From the NCBI RefSeq assembly GCF_019976755.1, contig NZ_AP023441.1, positions 6,135,501-6,199,500 on the forward strand: a stretch of DNA of 64,000 bases. Reading direction: 5' to 3'. Shown here one piece after another: positions 18,039-27,254 of the stretch. The stretch comes from Nostoc sp. MS1. Its GTDB lineage: Bacteria; Cyanobacteriota; Cyanobacteriia; Cyanobacteriales; Nostocaceae. The translations under genes were made by a program, and so were the position numbers. Below the pieces are notes generated by a model that saw only the letters and a list, made by a program, of their open reading frames with translations, did not search any database and was not told the DNA's origin. Within the stretch, counting starts at the first letter, position 1; every line of letters begins with the position of its first letter.

Positions 18039-20645
18039 TTACGAATTATGAATTGCAGTCTGGGATTTAGCCTCTAAGCTTTCCAGGCGGCTTTTGAGTT
18101 CTTGGTTTTGTTGTTTGAGTTGGTCAATTTCCTCCCGTAATTGCTGTAAGGCTTTATCTGCACCGATGTTTTTCTGTACATGAGTTAGTTGTTCCTCTGC
18201 GAAACGACGCACACGTCCATCGGTTGTTTGATCAGCAAGCGATCGCAATACGCCTATTGCTTTTGGTGTCTCCATGTGTCCCAAGGAGGCGACAACTGCC
18301 ATTAGGGTTAGAAAGAAGCTTTCTTTGGCCAGTTCGGCTAATCGTTCAATAATTCGTTCTAAGTTGATCAGATTTTGACCAACGCTAATCTTACCTAATG
18401 CGCGAATTGCAGATAAGCGTAATGGTTGCGGTACACCAAGTTTGGTATATTCAAGTATCAAATCTAACGCCGCTTCTGAGGTTTTGAGTGCAGCTAAACC
18501 GTTAATTGCCCCACTGCGAACAATTTCGTTCCAACCTGCTCGTTCTTCTAAAACCGATTGCAGGAGCTTAATTGCTTTTTCTTCTTTAGATTTGTCATCG
18601 AAATTAATGGCAGCGATCGCACCTAAAGCCTCACAAGCAGACGCTTCTACGTAGTAACTAGCATCACCATCTTTAACTACACTTTTGACAGCTTTATAAC
18701 TAGCACGAGTTTTAATATGCGCTAATGCTTGCACAACCGCCCGGCGCACATAAGGATTTTTATCAGTTAAACCCTCAACTAATCCGTCAAAAGCTTGGTC
18801 TAGCTTAATTTCTGCCAATTGTTTGGCAACTTCCACCCGCACACCCCAGAATGGTTCATTTTTCAGGGATGCGGCTAAAGCTTTAGTTGCTTCTAATCCA
18901 CCTTTTTTAGCCAAGGCTGTTGCTGCATATATGCGTGAAATTGGATCAGGGTCAGATGTTAACTGCGCTTTTAACTCTGGGATAGGATATTCCAAAGACA
19001 CAGTTTTTAGCCAATTATTCCCTACATCAAAGCTGATGAAGTCAGGCTTCTGGGTTAATGGGAAGTAAAAACTCTGTTCCCTTTCATGCACCCGCACTGT
19101 AAAAATTTGCCCTGTTGCAGATTCTCCTGTCTGTATATAACCGAAACCGATGGGGATTCTCAGGTCGAATATATCTTTCTGCTTATCTGCGCTTACTTGG
19201 GTTTGGGTAACTGTCACCTTAGCTAACTTAGCTTCCCCATCCCAAGAGTAAGCCACTTTAAAATCAGGATGACCACCACGATAAACGTATTGGTCGAACA
19301 GGAAAGCCAGATTTCGTCCAGTCGCCTTTTCAATCGCCCGGAGTAAATCTATAGTTTCTACAGTTTTATGCGCATTATCTTGGACAAAAGTCTGCATTGC
19401 TTGCCAAAACAATTCCTCTCCCAATTCCGCCCGAATCATGTGATAAACACAAGACCCTTTTTCGTATGTGTGGCGATCGGAAAGTTCAATTGGTTGGCGG
19501 TAAACGTGAGTTACCATCGGACGGCGATAGCGACCGCTATCTTCACTTATGTAACTACGCGCTTCCTGTAAACGGTAATAGGCTGCTTCTTGGGCACTGT
19601 ATTCGTGTTCAGTCCACATCACCTCAGAATAGGAAGCCATGCCTTCCTTCACCCAAGCGTGCGACCAATGTTTAATGACGAGTAAATCTCCGAACCATTG
19701 ATGTGCTAGTTCGTGAACTACCAAACTTTCGGTATTGCGGTTATCTAAAGCGGCGCGTTCATCTAGTAAACATCTGTCTGTTAACAAGGTGGTGGAAGTA
19801 TTTTCCATCCCCCCAAAGATAAAGTCACTAACGCAAACTTGGGCGTATTTGGGGAAAGCATAGGGATAACCATACTTTTCGCTCAAAAACTCAATCATTC
19901 TGGGAGTTTTGCCCATGCTGCGTTTACCATCTGCCTCGCGTCCCTTTTCTACATAATAGGTGACTGGTTTGCCGCGCCATTCATCCCGAATTTCCGCAAA
20001 GTCGGCTACAGCCAGAGTCATCAAGTAGGTGGAGTGGACTTGTTGTTGTGACCAGTGGTAGATTTTATCCTTACCATCTTCTTGGGTGTCAATGAGTTCG
20101 CCGTTGGAAATTGCCACCAGGGGTTTAGGAACACGCACCCGAATTTCTGAAGTAGAAAGTTGTCCGGGATAGTCGAAGCAGGGGAACCAATAGCGCGAGT
20201 CTTCATCTTCGCCTTGAGTCCAGACTTGCACTGTTTTCTTGGGGTAATGTGAGTCTGGTTGAATAAAGTAGATACCGCGTTGGGGTTTTTCTACAGAATA
20301 GGCGATCGCAATTAAGATCCGCTTGCCAATTTGCGTAGGTTCAGATAATTGAATCACTAGCTGTTCGCCATCGTAGTCAAAGTTCTGCTTTACCTCGTCT
20401 ACAAACACAGACTGGATGTGCAAATTCACCGCATCCAAAATTAAGCGATCTATGCCGTTGCGGATGGGTAACAAACGGATGCTACAAGTACCGTCGTAAC
20501 TTTGATTGGGGATATCTAAATGCAAATCGAGAAAAATATGCTCTACCTGTCCAGGGCGATCGGGGTTATAGTGGGGTCTGGCTCCTGGTAATTCAAATGA
20601 CTTGTGTCCGTTATTATCTTGGTCAAAGGAATAAGAGTGTGGCAT
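18039..20645 (-). CDS. pepN: M1 family aminopeptidase with HEAT-repeat C-terminus
   Basis: An 868-residue zinc aminopeptidase removing N-terminal residues from peptides. The exopeptidase motif GGMEN is at residues 278-282 and the zinc motif HELAHQWFGD at 311-320 (His311, Glu312, His315, with the third ligand Glu in the following EGMASY segment). The first about 220 residues are the M1 saddle domain. After about residue 570 comes a series of HEAT-like helical repeats (TALAKKGGLEATKALAASLK, NPYVRRAVVQALAHIK and others) and a terminal coiled coil (REEIDQLKQQNQELKSRLES). No signal peptide, so cytoplasmic. The HEAT tail is a cyanobacterial-style variant. Confidence 0.9.
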   Translation of the reverse strand: MPHSYSFDQDNNGHKSFELPGARPHYNPDRPGQVEHIFLDLHLDIPNQSYDGTCSIRLLPIRNGIDRLILDAVNLHIQSVFVDEVKQNFDYDGEQLVIQLSEPTQIGKRILIAIAYSVEKPQRGIYFIQPDSHYPKKTVQVWTQGEDEDSRYWFPCFDYPGQLSTSEIRVRVPKPLVAISNGELIDTQEDGKDKIYHWSQQQVHSTYLMTLAVADFAEIRDEWRGKPVTYYVEKGREADGKRSMGKTPRMIEFLSEKYGYPYAFPKYAQVCVSDFIFGGMENTSTTLLTDRCLLDERAALDNRNTESLVVHELAHQWFGDLLVIKHWSHAWVKEGMASYSEVMWTEHEYSAQEAAYYRLQEARSYISEDSGRYRRPMVTHVYRQPIELSDRHTYEKGSCVYHMIRAELGEELFWQAMQTFVQDNAHKTVETIDLLRAIEKATGRNLAFLFDQYVYRGGHPDFKVAYSWDGEAKLAKVTVTQTQVSADKQKDIFDLRIPIGFGYIQTGESATGQIFTVRVHEREQSFYFPLTQKPDFISFDVGNNWLKTVSLEYPIPELKAQLTSDPDPISRIYAATALAKKGGLEATKALAASLKNEPFWGVRVEVAKQLAEIKLDQAFDGLVEGLTDKNPYVRRAVVQALAHIKTRASYKAVKSVVKDGDASYYVEASACEALGAIAAINFDDKSKEEKAIKLLQSVLEERAGWNEIVRSGAINGLAALKTSEAALDLILEYTKLGVPQPLRLSAIRALGKISVGQNLINLERIIERLAELAKESFFLTLMAVVASLGHMETPKAIGVLRSLADQTTDGRVRRFAEEQLTHVQKNIGADKALQQLREEIDQLKQQNQELKSRLESLEAKSQTAIHNS

Positions 20646-21204
20646 TGATGCTAACTGCCCTTTTTATTTTGAAATTTTCACTGAGTATATTTTCCAAAAA
20701 TAGCGCTATTTTTTCTATTTCCCAAATCCTATAAGTCAATAGTCATTTGTCTAAGACTATCTATAATGTGATTTGTATAATACTATTTACCCGCCTAAGT
20801 GCATTTACATATGCGGCTTATAGATTTAACTTACCGTTTTTTCTAAACTAGCTCATGTAAGTAACTATATTGATAACGTTCACTTATTAGTATTTTCACC
20901 AGCTATAGCCATAGTTACACAGGTTAGAACATTCGCAAAGTGTGAATGCAAGGAATAGTAAGATTTTACCTACTGCCTCCTGCTAGAAATTAATTTTTCA
21001 TACTAAAGCATGTATAATTTGATTATTACAATTGATAATTACTTGCCCAATTTTAGTTTTTTCTAAAATTTATACCAAAGCTGTGGTAGCTAATTATTCT
21101 TTTAATTCAAAAAAGATATTCCTGCCCTCGGCAATCTCTGGATGATTAAGATAATTATCATTTGCAACTTTATACATTACGGTTAGTATAGTTTAGTGCT
21201 TAGA
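20646..21204. other. Long intergenic region, no gene
   Basis: The AT-rich region between the divergent aminopeptidase and M23 genes has no convincing open frame or tRNA. It carries the promoters for both sides. See the hairpin and candidate short transcript at the 3' end, 21205-21287. Confidence 0.5.
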
Positions 21205-21256
21205 GCAATTTTCCAGACTATACAGTATAGTCAAAAAAATTTGCTTCAGCGAGGAA

Positions 21257-21287
21257 ACACTAGCAATTATCAGCTAGTGTGTTTTTT
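21257..21287 (+). terminator. Rho-independent terminator just upstream of the M23 gene
   Basis: ACACTAGC and GCTAGTGT (21257-21264 and 21273-21280) form a perfect 8-bp stem with an 8-base loop, followed by a T run at 21282-21287. It lies about 30 bases before the M23 start, on the same strand, where no upstream plus-strand gene ends. It therefore ends a short leader or sRNA, or attenuates the M23 message. Confidence 0.7.
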
Positions 21288-21316
21288 AGCAGAAGTAAAA
21301 ACATTGATTGAGTGAT

Positions 21317-22231
21317 ATGACTAACGAAGTTCCCACAATTAATTATTATAAAAATAGATGCAGATTTAATATTTCGCATACTAACTTATTAATAAGTCTT
21401 TGTGCTACTTTGCCGATAATATCGACATTACCTGTATCAGCATTGCAGTTACAGGTAAATCCTACTAATCCCCGACTAGGGGATACAGTTTCTGTATTTA
21501 TTAATCTCGATAATCCTGATAGTCCTAATAAACCAACAATATCTGTCGGCGAGAAAACTTACCCAGCTTTTGAGGTAGCGCCTAATAGATATCGGGCATT
21601 GATACCCACAACTCCCCTAGAAAAGCCAGGCACTAGAAAAATTAGAGTTACTGGTGATGGTCAAGTCAAAGAGTTATCTGTACCAGTAGCTAACCGTAAG
21701 TTTCCGGTACAGCGAATTACTTTACCACCAGGGAAGTCTGCTGATGGGGCAACTGAATACGAACTTAATCGTGTTGCCGCATTTAAAGCGTTACAAACAC
21801 CCGAAAAGTACTGGAAGGGGGCGTTCCTTAACCCCAATAATGGACGACTCAGCACAGGTTATGGTGTACGTCGCTACTACAACGGCAAGTTTGCCAAAGA
21901 CTACTACCATCGTGGGATCGACTACGCAGGTGCGGACGGATCTCGTGTAGTTGCTCCAGCAGCTGGCAAGGTAGCTTTAGTAGGTAGAGTATCCCAAGGA
22001 TTTCGGGTTCATGGTAACGTCGTAGGCATTGACCACGGTCAAGGAGTTGTCAGTATTTTCATGCACTTGAGCCGAATTAATGTTAAAGAAGGTGATTTTG
22101 TCAAAGCAGGGCAATTAATCGGCGCAGTCGGTTCCACAGGGGCTGCTACTGGGCCTCACTTACACTGGGGTCTGTATGTGAATGGTCAATCTGTTGATCC
22201 AATTCCTTGGAAAACAAAAACTTTCCCATAA
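21317..22231 (+). CDS. M23 family metallopeptidase (LytM-type)
   Basis: The 304-residue protein has an N-terminal hydrophobic segment (about residues 16-40, ending VSALQ), a beta-rich middle domain and a C-terminal peptidase M23 domain. The zinc ligands are visible: His198 and Asp202 in HRGIDYAGADG, and HLH at 281-283 in TGPHLHWGLYVNGQ. It should cleave peptidoglycan cross-links in the periplasm, or act as a wall-binding regulator. ATG 21317 is used; a TTG at 21308 is in frame. Transcription may be attenuated by the hairpin upstream. Confidence 0.9.
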   Translation: MTNEVPTINYYKNRCRFNISHTNLLISLCATLPIISTLPVSALQLQVNPTNPRLGDTVSVFINLDNPDSPNKPTISVGEKTYPAFEVAPNRYRALIPTTPLEKPGTRKIRVTGDGQVKELSVPVANRKFPVQRITLPPGKSADGATEYELNRVAAFKALQTPEKYWKGAFLNPNNGRLSTGYGVRRYYNGKFAKDYYHRGIDYAGADGSRVVAPAAGKVALVGRVSQGFRVHGNVVGIDHGQGVVSIFMHLSRINVKEGDFVKAGQLIGAVGSTGAATGPHLHWGLYVNGQSVDPIPWKTKTFP

Positions 22232-22350
22232 TATACGTATGATTGATGGCTGCTAGTGTTGACTTTGTATATTTTTTGTCGATAATGAGTTAGGAAAAAT
22301 AAGTTGTAATTGGTTCGGTACTTACCTTGCTTGGGTGGCTTAAATAAAAG

Positions 22351-22896
22351 ATGAGCGTTATGAGTATTGAAAAAATTGTAGAACAAGCTCTCCAGGATGG
22401 TTATTTGACACCAGCAATGGAAGCAGAAGTCGGACGCATCTGTGATAATGCCTCAGAACTCTCCATAGAAGAGTACATGGCGTTAGATCGTTTGATGGGA
22501 GCGTTATTAACTGGTGAGGTAGTGGCAGTTCCTCGCAAACAGTTTATTAACGTTATGGAAGAATTAGTGTTAACTGAAGCGATCGCCAGAGTAGCAGAAA
22601 TCGAAGCTACTAGCGAGAGTTCTATCGATGTTGGGGATATTGCAGCCTACGCCCTCAATCGTCTACCCCCCTTATACGCCACTACAGAAGAGGGTGCTAG
22701 CTACCAACGCATCCACGCTAAGGCTGAACTTCAAGAATTAATTTCACAGCAGGTAAGCGAGGCAATTAACCTTAACCTGAACCAACCAAACGACAACAGA
22801 ACCCCTGTGTCAACAAAAACAACTGGCAACGAAATCTTACGCCAGGTTAGTAGTTTACTACAAGTCTACGCTCCCAGCTTTGAACAGAAATCTTAA
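22351..22896 (+). CDS. cdgR: ComFB-family protein, likely c-di-GMP receptor
   Basis: This 181-residue soluble protein has a late-competence ComFB domain in the second half: VVAVPRKQFINVMEELVLTE, then DIAAYALNRLPPLYATTEEG and the AKAELQELISQQVSEAI helix. In Nostoc sp. PCC 7120 a ComFB-type protein named CdgR binds c-di-GMP and controls cell size, and ComFB of Synechocystis also binds c-di-GMP. The N-terminal 60 residues are a helical extension, as in those proteins. Another ATG three codons downstream (22360) is possible. The orthology is inferred from domain and length. An L,D-transpeptidase is next on the opposite strand. Confidence 0.75.
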   Translation: MSVMSIEKIVEQALQDGYLTPAMEAEVGRICDNASELSIEEYMALDRLMGALLTGEVVAVPRKQFINVMEELVLTEAIARVAEIEATSESSIDVGDIAAYALNRLPPLYATTEEGASYQRIHAKAELQELISQQVSEAINLNLNQPNDNRTPVSTKTTGNEILRQVSSLLQVYAPSFEQKS

Positions 22897-22897
22897 A

Positions 22898-23007
22898 TTA
22901 GTCATTAGTCATTAGTCATTAGTCAACAGTCATTAGTCATTAGTCAACAGTCAAGCTTTTGGACTATGGACTATGGACTATGGACTATGAACTATGGACT
23001 ATGGACT
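22898..23007. repeat. Two adjoining short tandem repeat arrays
   Basis: The first half is (TAGTCAT)n with TAGTCAACAG variants; the second is (GGACTAT)n, six or seven copies. These lie between two convergent genes. They are typical Nostocales heptamer repeats with no coding sense. Confidence 0.9.
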
Positions 23008-23797
23008 AATTTTGAACTACCACGGGTGTACCTACTTCTACTTGGTCATATAACATACGGACATCAGAATTACGCATTCTTAGGCAACCGTGAGAAATAG
23101 CTGTGCCTAAAAGGTGGGTATCTGGTGTGCCGTGAAATCCTATTTTATTGCGTCCATCTGACCAAAAACCAATCCATCTTTCTCCCAATGGACTATCAGG
23201 GCCTGGTGGAAATACTTTACCCGTAATGGGGTGTTTCCAAATTGGATCATGTTCCATGTGGGCGACTGTAAAAGTTCCTGTAGGGGTTTCCCAGCCCTTT
23301 TTACCTATAGCAATTGGGTAACTAGCAATCACTATATCTCCACCATAAACATAAGCGCGGCGATCGCTCAAATCCACCACTACTTCCTTCTTCGCATTCT
23401 CTACAAGCTTATTGGAGGTTTTTTGGTGGGCTGAAGGCTGAGACAACCGTGACTGACTAGAAGGTGTTAATAGTTCCGGTTTTTTGGGTATGTTAGTCGT
23501 TAAAGATACATTTTGATTAACAGTATCCGACTTATCATTAGGCTCAATAGCCGAAGACTGTGGTTGGGATGATTGAGATGGAGTAGAGTCACCAGGAGGT
23601 ACAGGCGCACCAAAAGCGGTTTCGCCAATTCCCCCCCTGTAAACGCCACCGGGACGGTTTACGGTTGTCAAGACTGGTTTTTTAGACTGCTCCTGCGCTG
23701 TAGTAATGCGCCAATGCACAGCTAACGACAAGATAGCTGTGCCGAAGCCAAGAAACATTACCATACGCCCTACAGATTCATTTCTTACCATTGCCAT
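23006..23797 (-). CDS. L,D-transpeptidase (YkuD family)
   Basis: The 263-residue protein has an N-terminal membrane segment (about residues 11-30), a Pro/Ser/Gln-rich linker of about 100 residues, and a C-terminal YkuD domain. The catalytic motif ISHGCLRMRNSD places the nucleophile at Cys238, with the conserved His in GFHGTPD. It makes 3-3 cross-links in peptidoglycan or links proteins to the wall, in the periplasm. The stop overlaps the end of the repeat array. Divergent from the small gene at 24070. Confidence 0.92.
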   Translation of the reverse strand: MAMVRNESVGRMVMFLGFGTAILSLAVHWRITTAQEQSKKPVLTTVNRPGGVYRGGIGETAFGAPVPPGDSTPSQSSQPQSSAIEPNDKSDTVNQNVSLTTNIPKKPELLTPSSQSRLSQPSAHQKTSNKLVENAKKEVVVDLSDRRAYVYGGDIVIASYPIAIGKKGWETPTGTFTVAHMEHDPIWKHPITGKVFPPGPDSPLGERWIGFWSDGRNKIGFHGTPDTHLLGTAISHGCLRMRNSDVRMLYDQVEVGTPVVVQN

Positions 23798-24069
23798 CGC
23801 CTATTGTTAATCCCTGACATATCCGACCGATTAATTGAACATTTTTATTTTTTAATTATCAAGAATTTATAAATTCTTATCTGTTTACACATAACTATGT
23901 TTGAGCTAATGGGCAGACTAAAGATATATATCCATTACAGTTAGACAATTTCTCAAACAGAAGTTTGTTTAACTGGAGTGTAAAACTAAGAACTTTTAAC
24001 ATCAAACTTACTTGTAACACTTGCCAAGTGAGGAACTTAATCATAAACGGTGTGGGTAGGAGAAATACT

Positions 24070-24222
24070 ATGTTAGAAAAACTATGTCTAGCAATCACAA
24101 TTACGTTTGCCCTCAACTTATTTTTCCAAGTACATGTCCCTGAACAAACCAGTTCTAAGGCTAGTTATCAACAACACATAGACACATCAACAACAATTTT
24201 AGTAAAAAGACCGGATAAATGA
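24070..24222 (+). CDS. Small exported or membrane peptide, unknown function
   Basis: A 50-residue open frame starts at ATG 24070 with a strong TAGGAG ribosome site seven bases upstream. MLEKLCLAITITFALNLFFQ is one hydrophobic segment that could be a signal peptide or anchor; the rest (VHVPEQTSSKASYQQHIDTS) is polar. Earlier in-frame starts lack a ribosome site. I do not recognise a family. The ribosome site is the main argument that it is real. Confidence 0.5.
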   Translation: MLEKLCLAITITFALNLFFQVHVPEQTSSKASYQQHIDTSTTILVKRPDK

Positions 24223-25073
24223 CATTTTCTGGTGTCTGTAAACCAAGAAATCCCTGAGAATATACTTTTGGTTGATGTTTACTGGCAAAGTTTTCAATAA
24301 ACAATCTGGAACTTTTAGAGGGAAAATAACCTTTATACTTCCAGGTTGTGTAATTCAATGTTTCATATAAATTATTAGTTAGTATTACTAGTAAAAATAG
24401 TTTTAAGCGGGCTTAGTTTCTGTCTGCCAAATAACTAAGTTTTTCATTTTAATAAAACCTACCTTGTTTTGTCATGGTTTTGCAATATAGTAATGGTGAT
24501 AATAAATGAAAAGAATATTTTCATAATTATTTCTGTTATTAACTTATATTTGTTGTGTTTTTGTCCGAGCATTTGTCAAAACTTAAGGATTAAGTCTTGG
24601 ACTAATGACTAAAAATTTTTCTCTGCGAAAATAATGCTAAAGTCAATTTAGTAAATATTACCCAGAAATTTTATAAAAATTACTTACCTCTACTTTTATC
24701 TACATACAAAAAATTAGGCAGTTAACATAGACTGGAAGTTATCCACTTGACAACTATTCATCAATAAGAACTGGGATTTTAATAGATTAATTTCTATGTA
24801 TTCCTAAAAGCCTCCTCTAGAGTAACTTAACCTGTAGAGAACAAGAAGTAGTTTTGACTCCTAGATAGTGCATTAAAGTAATGCACGCATTGCATCCTTT
24901 GTCAAGTATAAGTGGTCAGTTAGTGTGGGTTCCACAGCCATCTGTAATATAGCCTGGGGTTGACAGGTACACAAAAGAATCCACAAAGAGCGAGATCGAC
25001 GTTGTGGAGCCGAACAAATGCACCTAATCCTAGACAAGTTGGTGTTACACTCCTAAATCCGTCACCTGATTCT
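24223..25073. other. Long intergenic region upstream of sigG
   Basis: About 850 AT-rich bases with no convincing gene. Near 24979-25015 an inverted repeat (TCCACAA ... TTGTGGA) with a 17-base loop could form a hairpin shortly before the sigG promoter. The position of an ECF-type promoter at 25074 suggests that the region beyond it is not required for basal sigG transcription. Confidence 0.45.
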
Positions 25074-25100
25074 GGAACAAGGGACAAATAAGCATGTCTA
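25074..25100 (+). promoter_or_regulatory. ECF-sigma-type promoter, probable sigG autoregulation
   Basis: GGAAC (25074-25078), 17 bases, then GTCTA (25096-25100) matches the classic ECF -35 GGAAC / -10 GTC architecture. The predicted start of transcription is about 28 bases before the sigG ATG at 25134. This fits positive autoregulation, common for ECF factors. Confidence 0.65.
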
Positions 25101-25133
25101 ATAGATAGGGATGAATTACAGCCAGTACGATCT

Positions 25134-25790
25134 ATGAGTCAATCGATTACTGTATCCTGGTCAACGGTTGATGCGAGGTGTCCAGAAGCATCGGTGCAAG
25201 TTGACAAACTCTCTAACCACGATTTAATCTTGCGCTGTCAAGCAGGGCTGCGTCCAGATCGTGCTGCGTTTGCTGAACTTTTGCGTCGTTATCAAACCCA
25301 GGTTGACAGAGTTTTGTACCACCTAGCCCCAGACTGGGCAGATAGAGCCGACTTGGCTCAAGAAGTGTGGATTCGTGTGTATCGCAATATTAACCGATTA
25401 CAAGAACCTGCTAAGTTTAGGGGCTGGTTAAGCCGCATTGCCACCAATTTGTTTTATGACGAGTTGCGTAAACGTAAGCGCGTTGTCGCTCCCTTGTCGT
25501 TAGATGCCCCTCGTTCTGTAGATGATGGTGAAATGGATTGGGAAATTGCTGGAGATACACCAGGACCGGAGGAAGAACTGACAACTAGAGAGTTTTACGA
25601 ACAATTGCGGGAAGCGATCGCTGATTTACCTGAAGTTTTTCGGACTACAATTGTGTTGCGGGAAATCGAAGGCATGGCATACGAAGAAATTGCGGAAATC
25701 ACAGGGGTATCCTTGGGAACAGTAAAATCAAGAATCGCCAGAGCTAGATCCAGATTGCAAACTCAATTGCAAAATTATCTTGATGCCTAA
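25134..25790 (+). CDS. sigG: ECF RNA polymerase sigma factor (SigG group)
   Basis: The 218-residue protein has sigma region 2 (FAELLRRYQTQVDRVLYHLA, DLAQEVWIRVYRN, and FRGWLSRIATNLFYDELRKR, the -10 recognition helix) and sigma region 4 (LPEVFRTTIVLREIEGMAYE, then EIAEITGVSLGTVKSRIARA, the -35 helix-turn-helix). A linker of about 40 acidic residues separates them. This is the RpoE/SigG-type cyanobacterial ECF factor, activated in envelope or oxidative stress. A downstream gene encodes a membrane protein with an anti-sigma-like N-terminus. SigG rather than another ECF paralogue is judged from overall resemblance. Confidence 0.88.
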   Translation: MSQSITVSWSTVDARCPEASVQVDKLSNHDLILRCQAGLRPDRAAFAELLRRYQTQVDRVLYHLAPDWADRADLAQEVWIRVYRNINRLQEPAKFRGWLSRIATNLFYDELRKRKRVVAPLSLDAPRSVDDGEMDWEIAGDTPGPEEELTTREFYEQLREAIADLPEVFRTTIVLREIEGMAYEEIAEITGVSLGTVKSRIARARSRLQTQLQNYLDA

Positions 25791-25942
25791 TTTACAATAT
25801 CTTTGAACTGCCTTATGGCAGAATTTAACTATTGATTAAGAATTGTGAGGGAACTGTATTATGCCCCCGCCATCTATAAAAGAGAGGAATATCTCACGGT
25901 TGCCCTCATTGTGAGCGTGAACGAATTAGTAAAAATGTTAGT

Positions 25943-26548
25943 ATGACTACTGATTCTGATTTTAATAACCGTTGTCGGCGGCAATTTTCGAGAGATTTAC
26001 TAAACAAGATGGCTAGGCATACCAATGAAGCAACGGGTGCTATGGATATGGTGAAGCGCGATCGCTTTGAATTATTGAGTGCATACCTCGACGGCGAGGT
26101 GACAGCAGCAGAACGTAAGCAAGTGGAAGACTGGTTAGCTAATGATGTTGCAGTGCAGTGCCTCTATTCGAGGCTGTTAAAGCTCAGGCAAGGTATCCGT
26201 ACCATGCCCATACCCACAACCCAACAAGCCCCAGAAGTTACGGCCGAGCAAGTAATCGCCAAAGTTAACCGTCGTTCTCGCTTAAAGTGGGTATTTGGTG
26301 GCGCAGTAGCCGCCTGTGTGATTGGAGCAGTTTCTAGCTGGCTACCAAGACAGGAAGCACTAACACCACAACTAGCTCAAAATCGGCAAGAACAAACTTC
26401 TCAAACTGTTGCCCAGTCCAGCGTCCAACTCAAGGTAGCTTTGAATGAGCCAGTGATTGAAATTCCGAAGGCGGCTGTAGCTTCCCCTGAAAAGGAAAAC
26501 AATCAAAGGCGATCGCAACTCCGGGAAGTTCCCCCTAATATTAACTAA
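25943..26548 (+). CDS. Probable membrane anti-sigma factor of SigG
   Basis: The 201-residue protein has a cytoplasmic helical N-terminus (DRFELLSAYLDGEVTAAERK, QVEDWLANDVAVQCLYSRLL) of the anti-sigma-domain type, one membrane segment (about residues 117-136, WVFGGAVAACVIGAVSSWLP) and a Gln-rich periplasmic tail. The usual zinc HxxxCxxC motif of the zf-HC2 family is not complete; only one cysteine is present. It lies about 150 bases after sigG on the same strand, the standard sigma/anti-sigma arrangement. Its binding to SigG is inferred. Confidence 0.75.
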   Translation: MTTDSDFNNRCRRQFSRDLLNKMARHTNEATGAMDMVKRDRFELLSAYLDGEVTAAERKQVEDWLANDVAVQCLYSRLLKLRQGIRTMPIPTTQQAPEVTAEQVIAKVNRRSRLKWVFGGAVAACVIGAVSSWLPRQEALTPQLAQNRQEQTSQTVAQSSVQLKVALNEPVIEIPKAAVASPEKENNQRRSQLREVPPNIN

Positions 26549-26568
26549 GCTCTAATTCGTGGTCATCA

Positions 26569-26976
26569 TTATAAACACTTAAACGAATTACCACTCCACC
26601 AACCATCAGGTAGATAAATACCTCCTAACTGTTTCACTGTTTTTGGCTGCATTAAGTAAACCCAAGCCAAACCGAGAGAAGAACCCAGGAGGTTAAATAT
26701 TTTAACATTCTGGCGATTGTAAAGATTCTCTGACATTGCTCTCTCAGGTTGATAATCTTCCAGTCCGTCCAAAGTCGCCAAAACTCCCAAATCAGCAAAA
26801 CTAAGTAAATATCCATGAACGATGTCCTTCCCCATCGTCATGGCTGGATATCCCATTGGCAAAGCAAATAACCGCCCTAATGTAGTTGCCCTCTGGGCTT
26901 CCACAACTTTACCAGCACAGTATCTAAGATAATTCCGTTCATCTGGCTTGAGTGTGCCGTAAACAAAAACATTCAT
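26569..26976 (-). CDS. Gamma-glutamylcyclotransferase-like protein
   Basis: The 135-residue protein begins MNVFVYGTLKPDERNYLRYC, the substrate-binding loop of the GGCT/AIG2-like fold. Related enzymes convert gamma-glutamyl peptides to 5-oxoproline. The catalytic Glu is probably in LATLDGLEDYQPE. It is convergent with the anti-sigma gene. Whether it has true GGCT activity is not known. Confidence 0.8.
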   Translation of the reverse strand: MNVFVYGTLKPDERNYLRYCAGKVVEAQRATTLGRLFALPMGYPAMTMGKDIVHGYLLSFADLGVLATLDGLEDYQPERAMSENLYNRQNVKIFNLLGSSLGLAWVYLMQPKTVKQLGGIYLPDGWWSGNSFKCL

Positions 26977-26999
26977 TAGTTCAGTTGTCAGTTGTTATT

Positions 27000-27130
27000 A
27001 GTCAATAGTCAACAGTCAACAGTAATTAGTTATTCTCCTCTGCTCCCCCAACTCCCTCCACTCCCACCCTGCGGGTTCCCGTAGCGTCTGTCTCCGACAC
27101 GCTACGCGAACGTTAGAGAAGCAAGCTACA
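27000..27130. repeat. Repeat block before leuS
   Basis: Starts with (AGTCAAC)n units and contains a GC-rich palindromic stretch (GTAGCGTCTGTCTCCGACAC followed by GCTACGCGAACG), a frequent dispersed element of Nostoc and Anabaena. A related fragment (CTTCGACAGGCTACGCC) occurs at about 2747. Confidence 0.65.
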
Positions 27131-27254
27131 TCTCCCTCATCATCCTCTACCGCCCGCTTCCCACAATTCATCTATTGCCAGTTTTCAAACCTTTGCCTAC
27201 CATCATCTACAATATGGAGGCAGACAAGATTACAGACGAGTAGGAGAATATTCG

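Noticed and set aside
18442..20206. Several open frames opposite the aminopeptidase gene
   Set aside because: Shadow frames of a well-supported coding gene without ribosome sites or family features.
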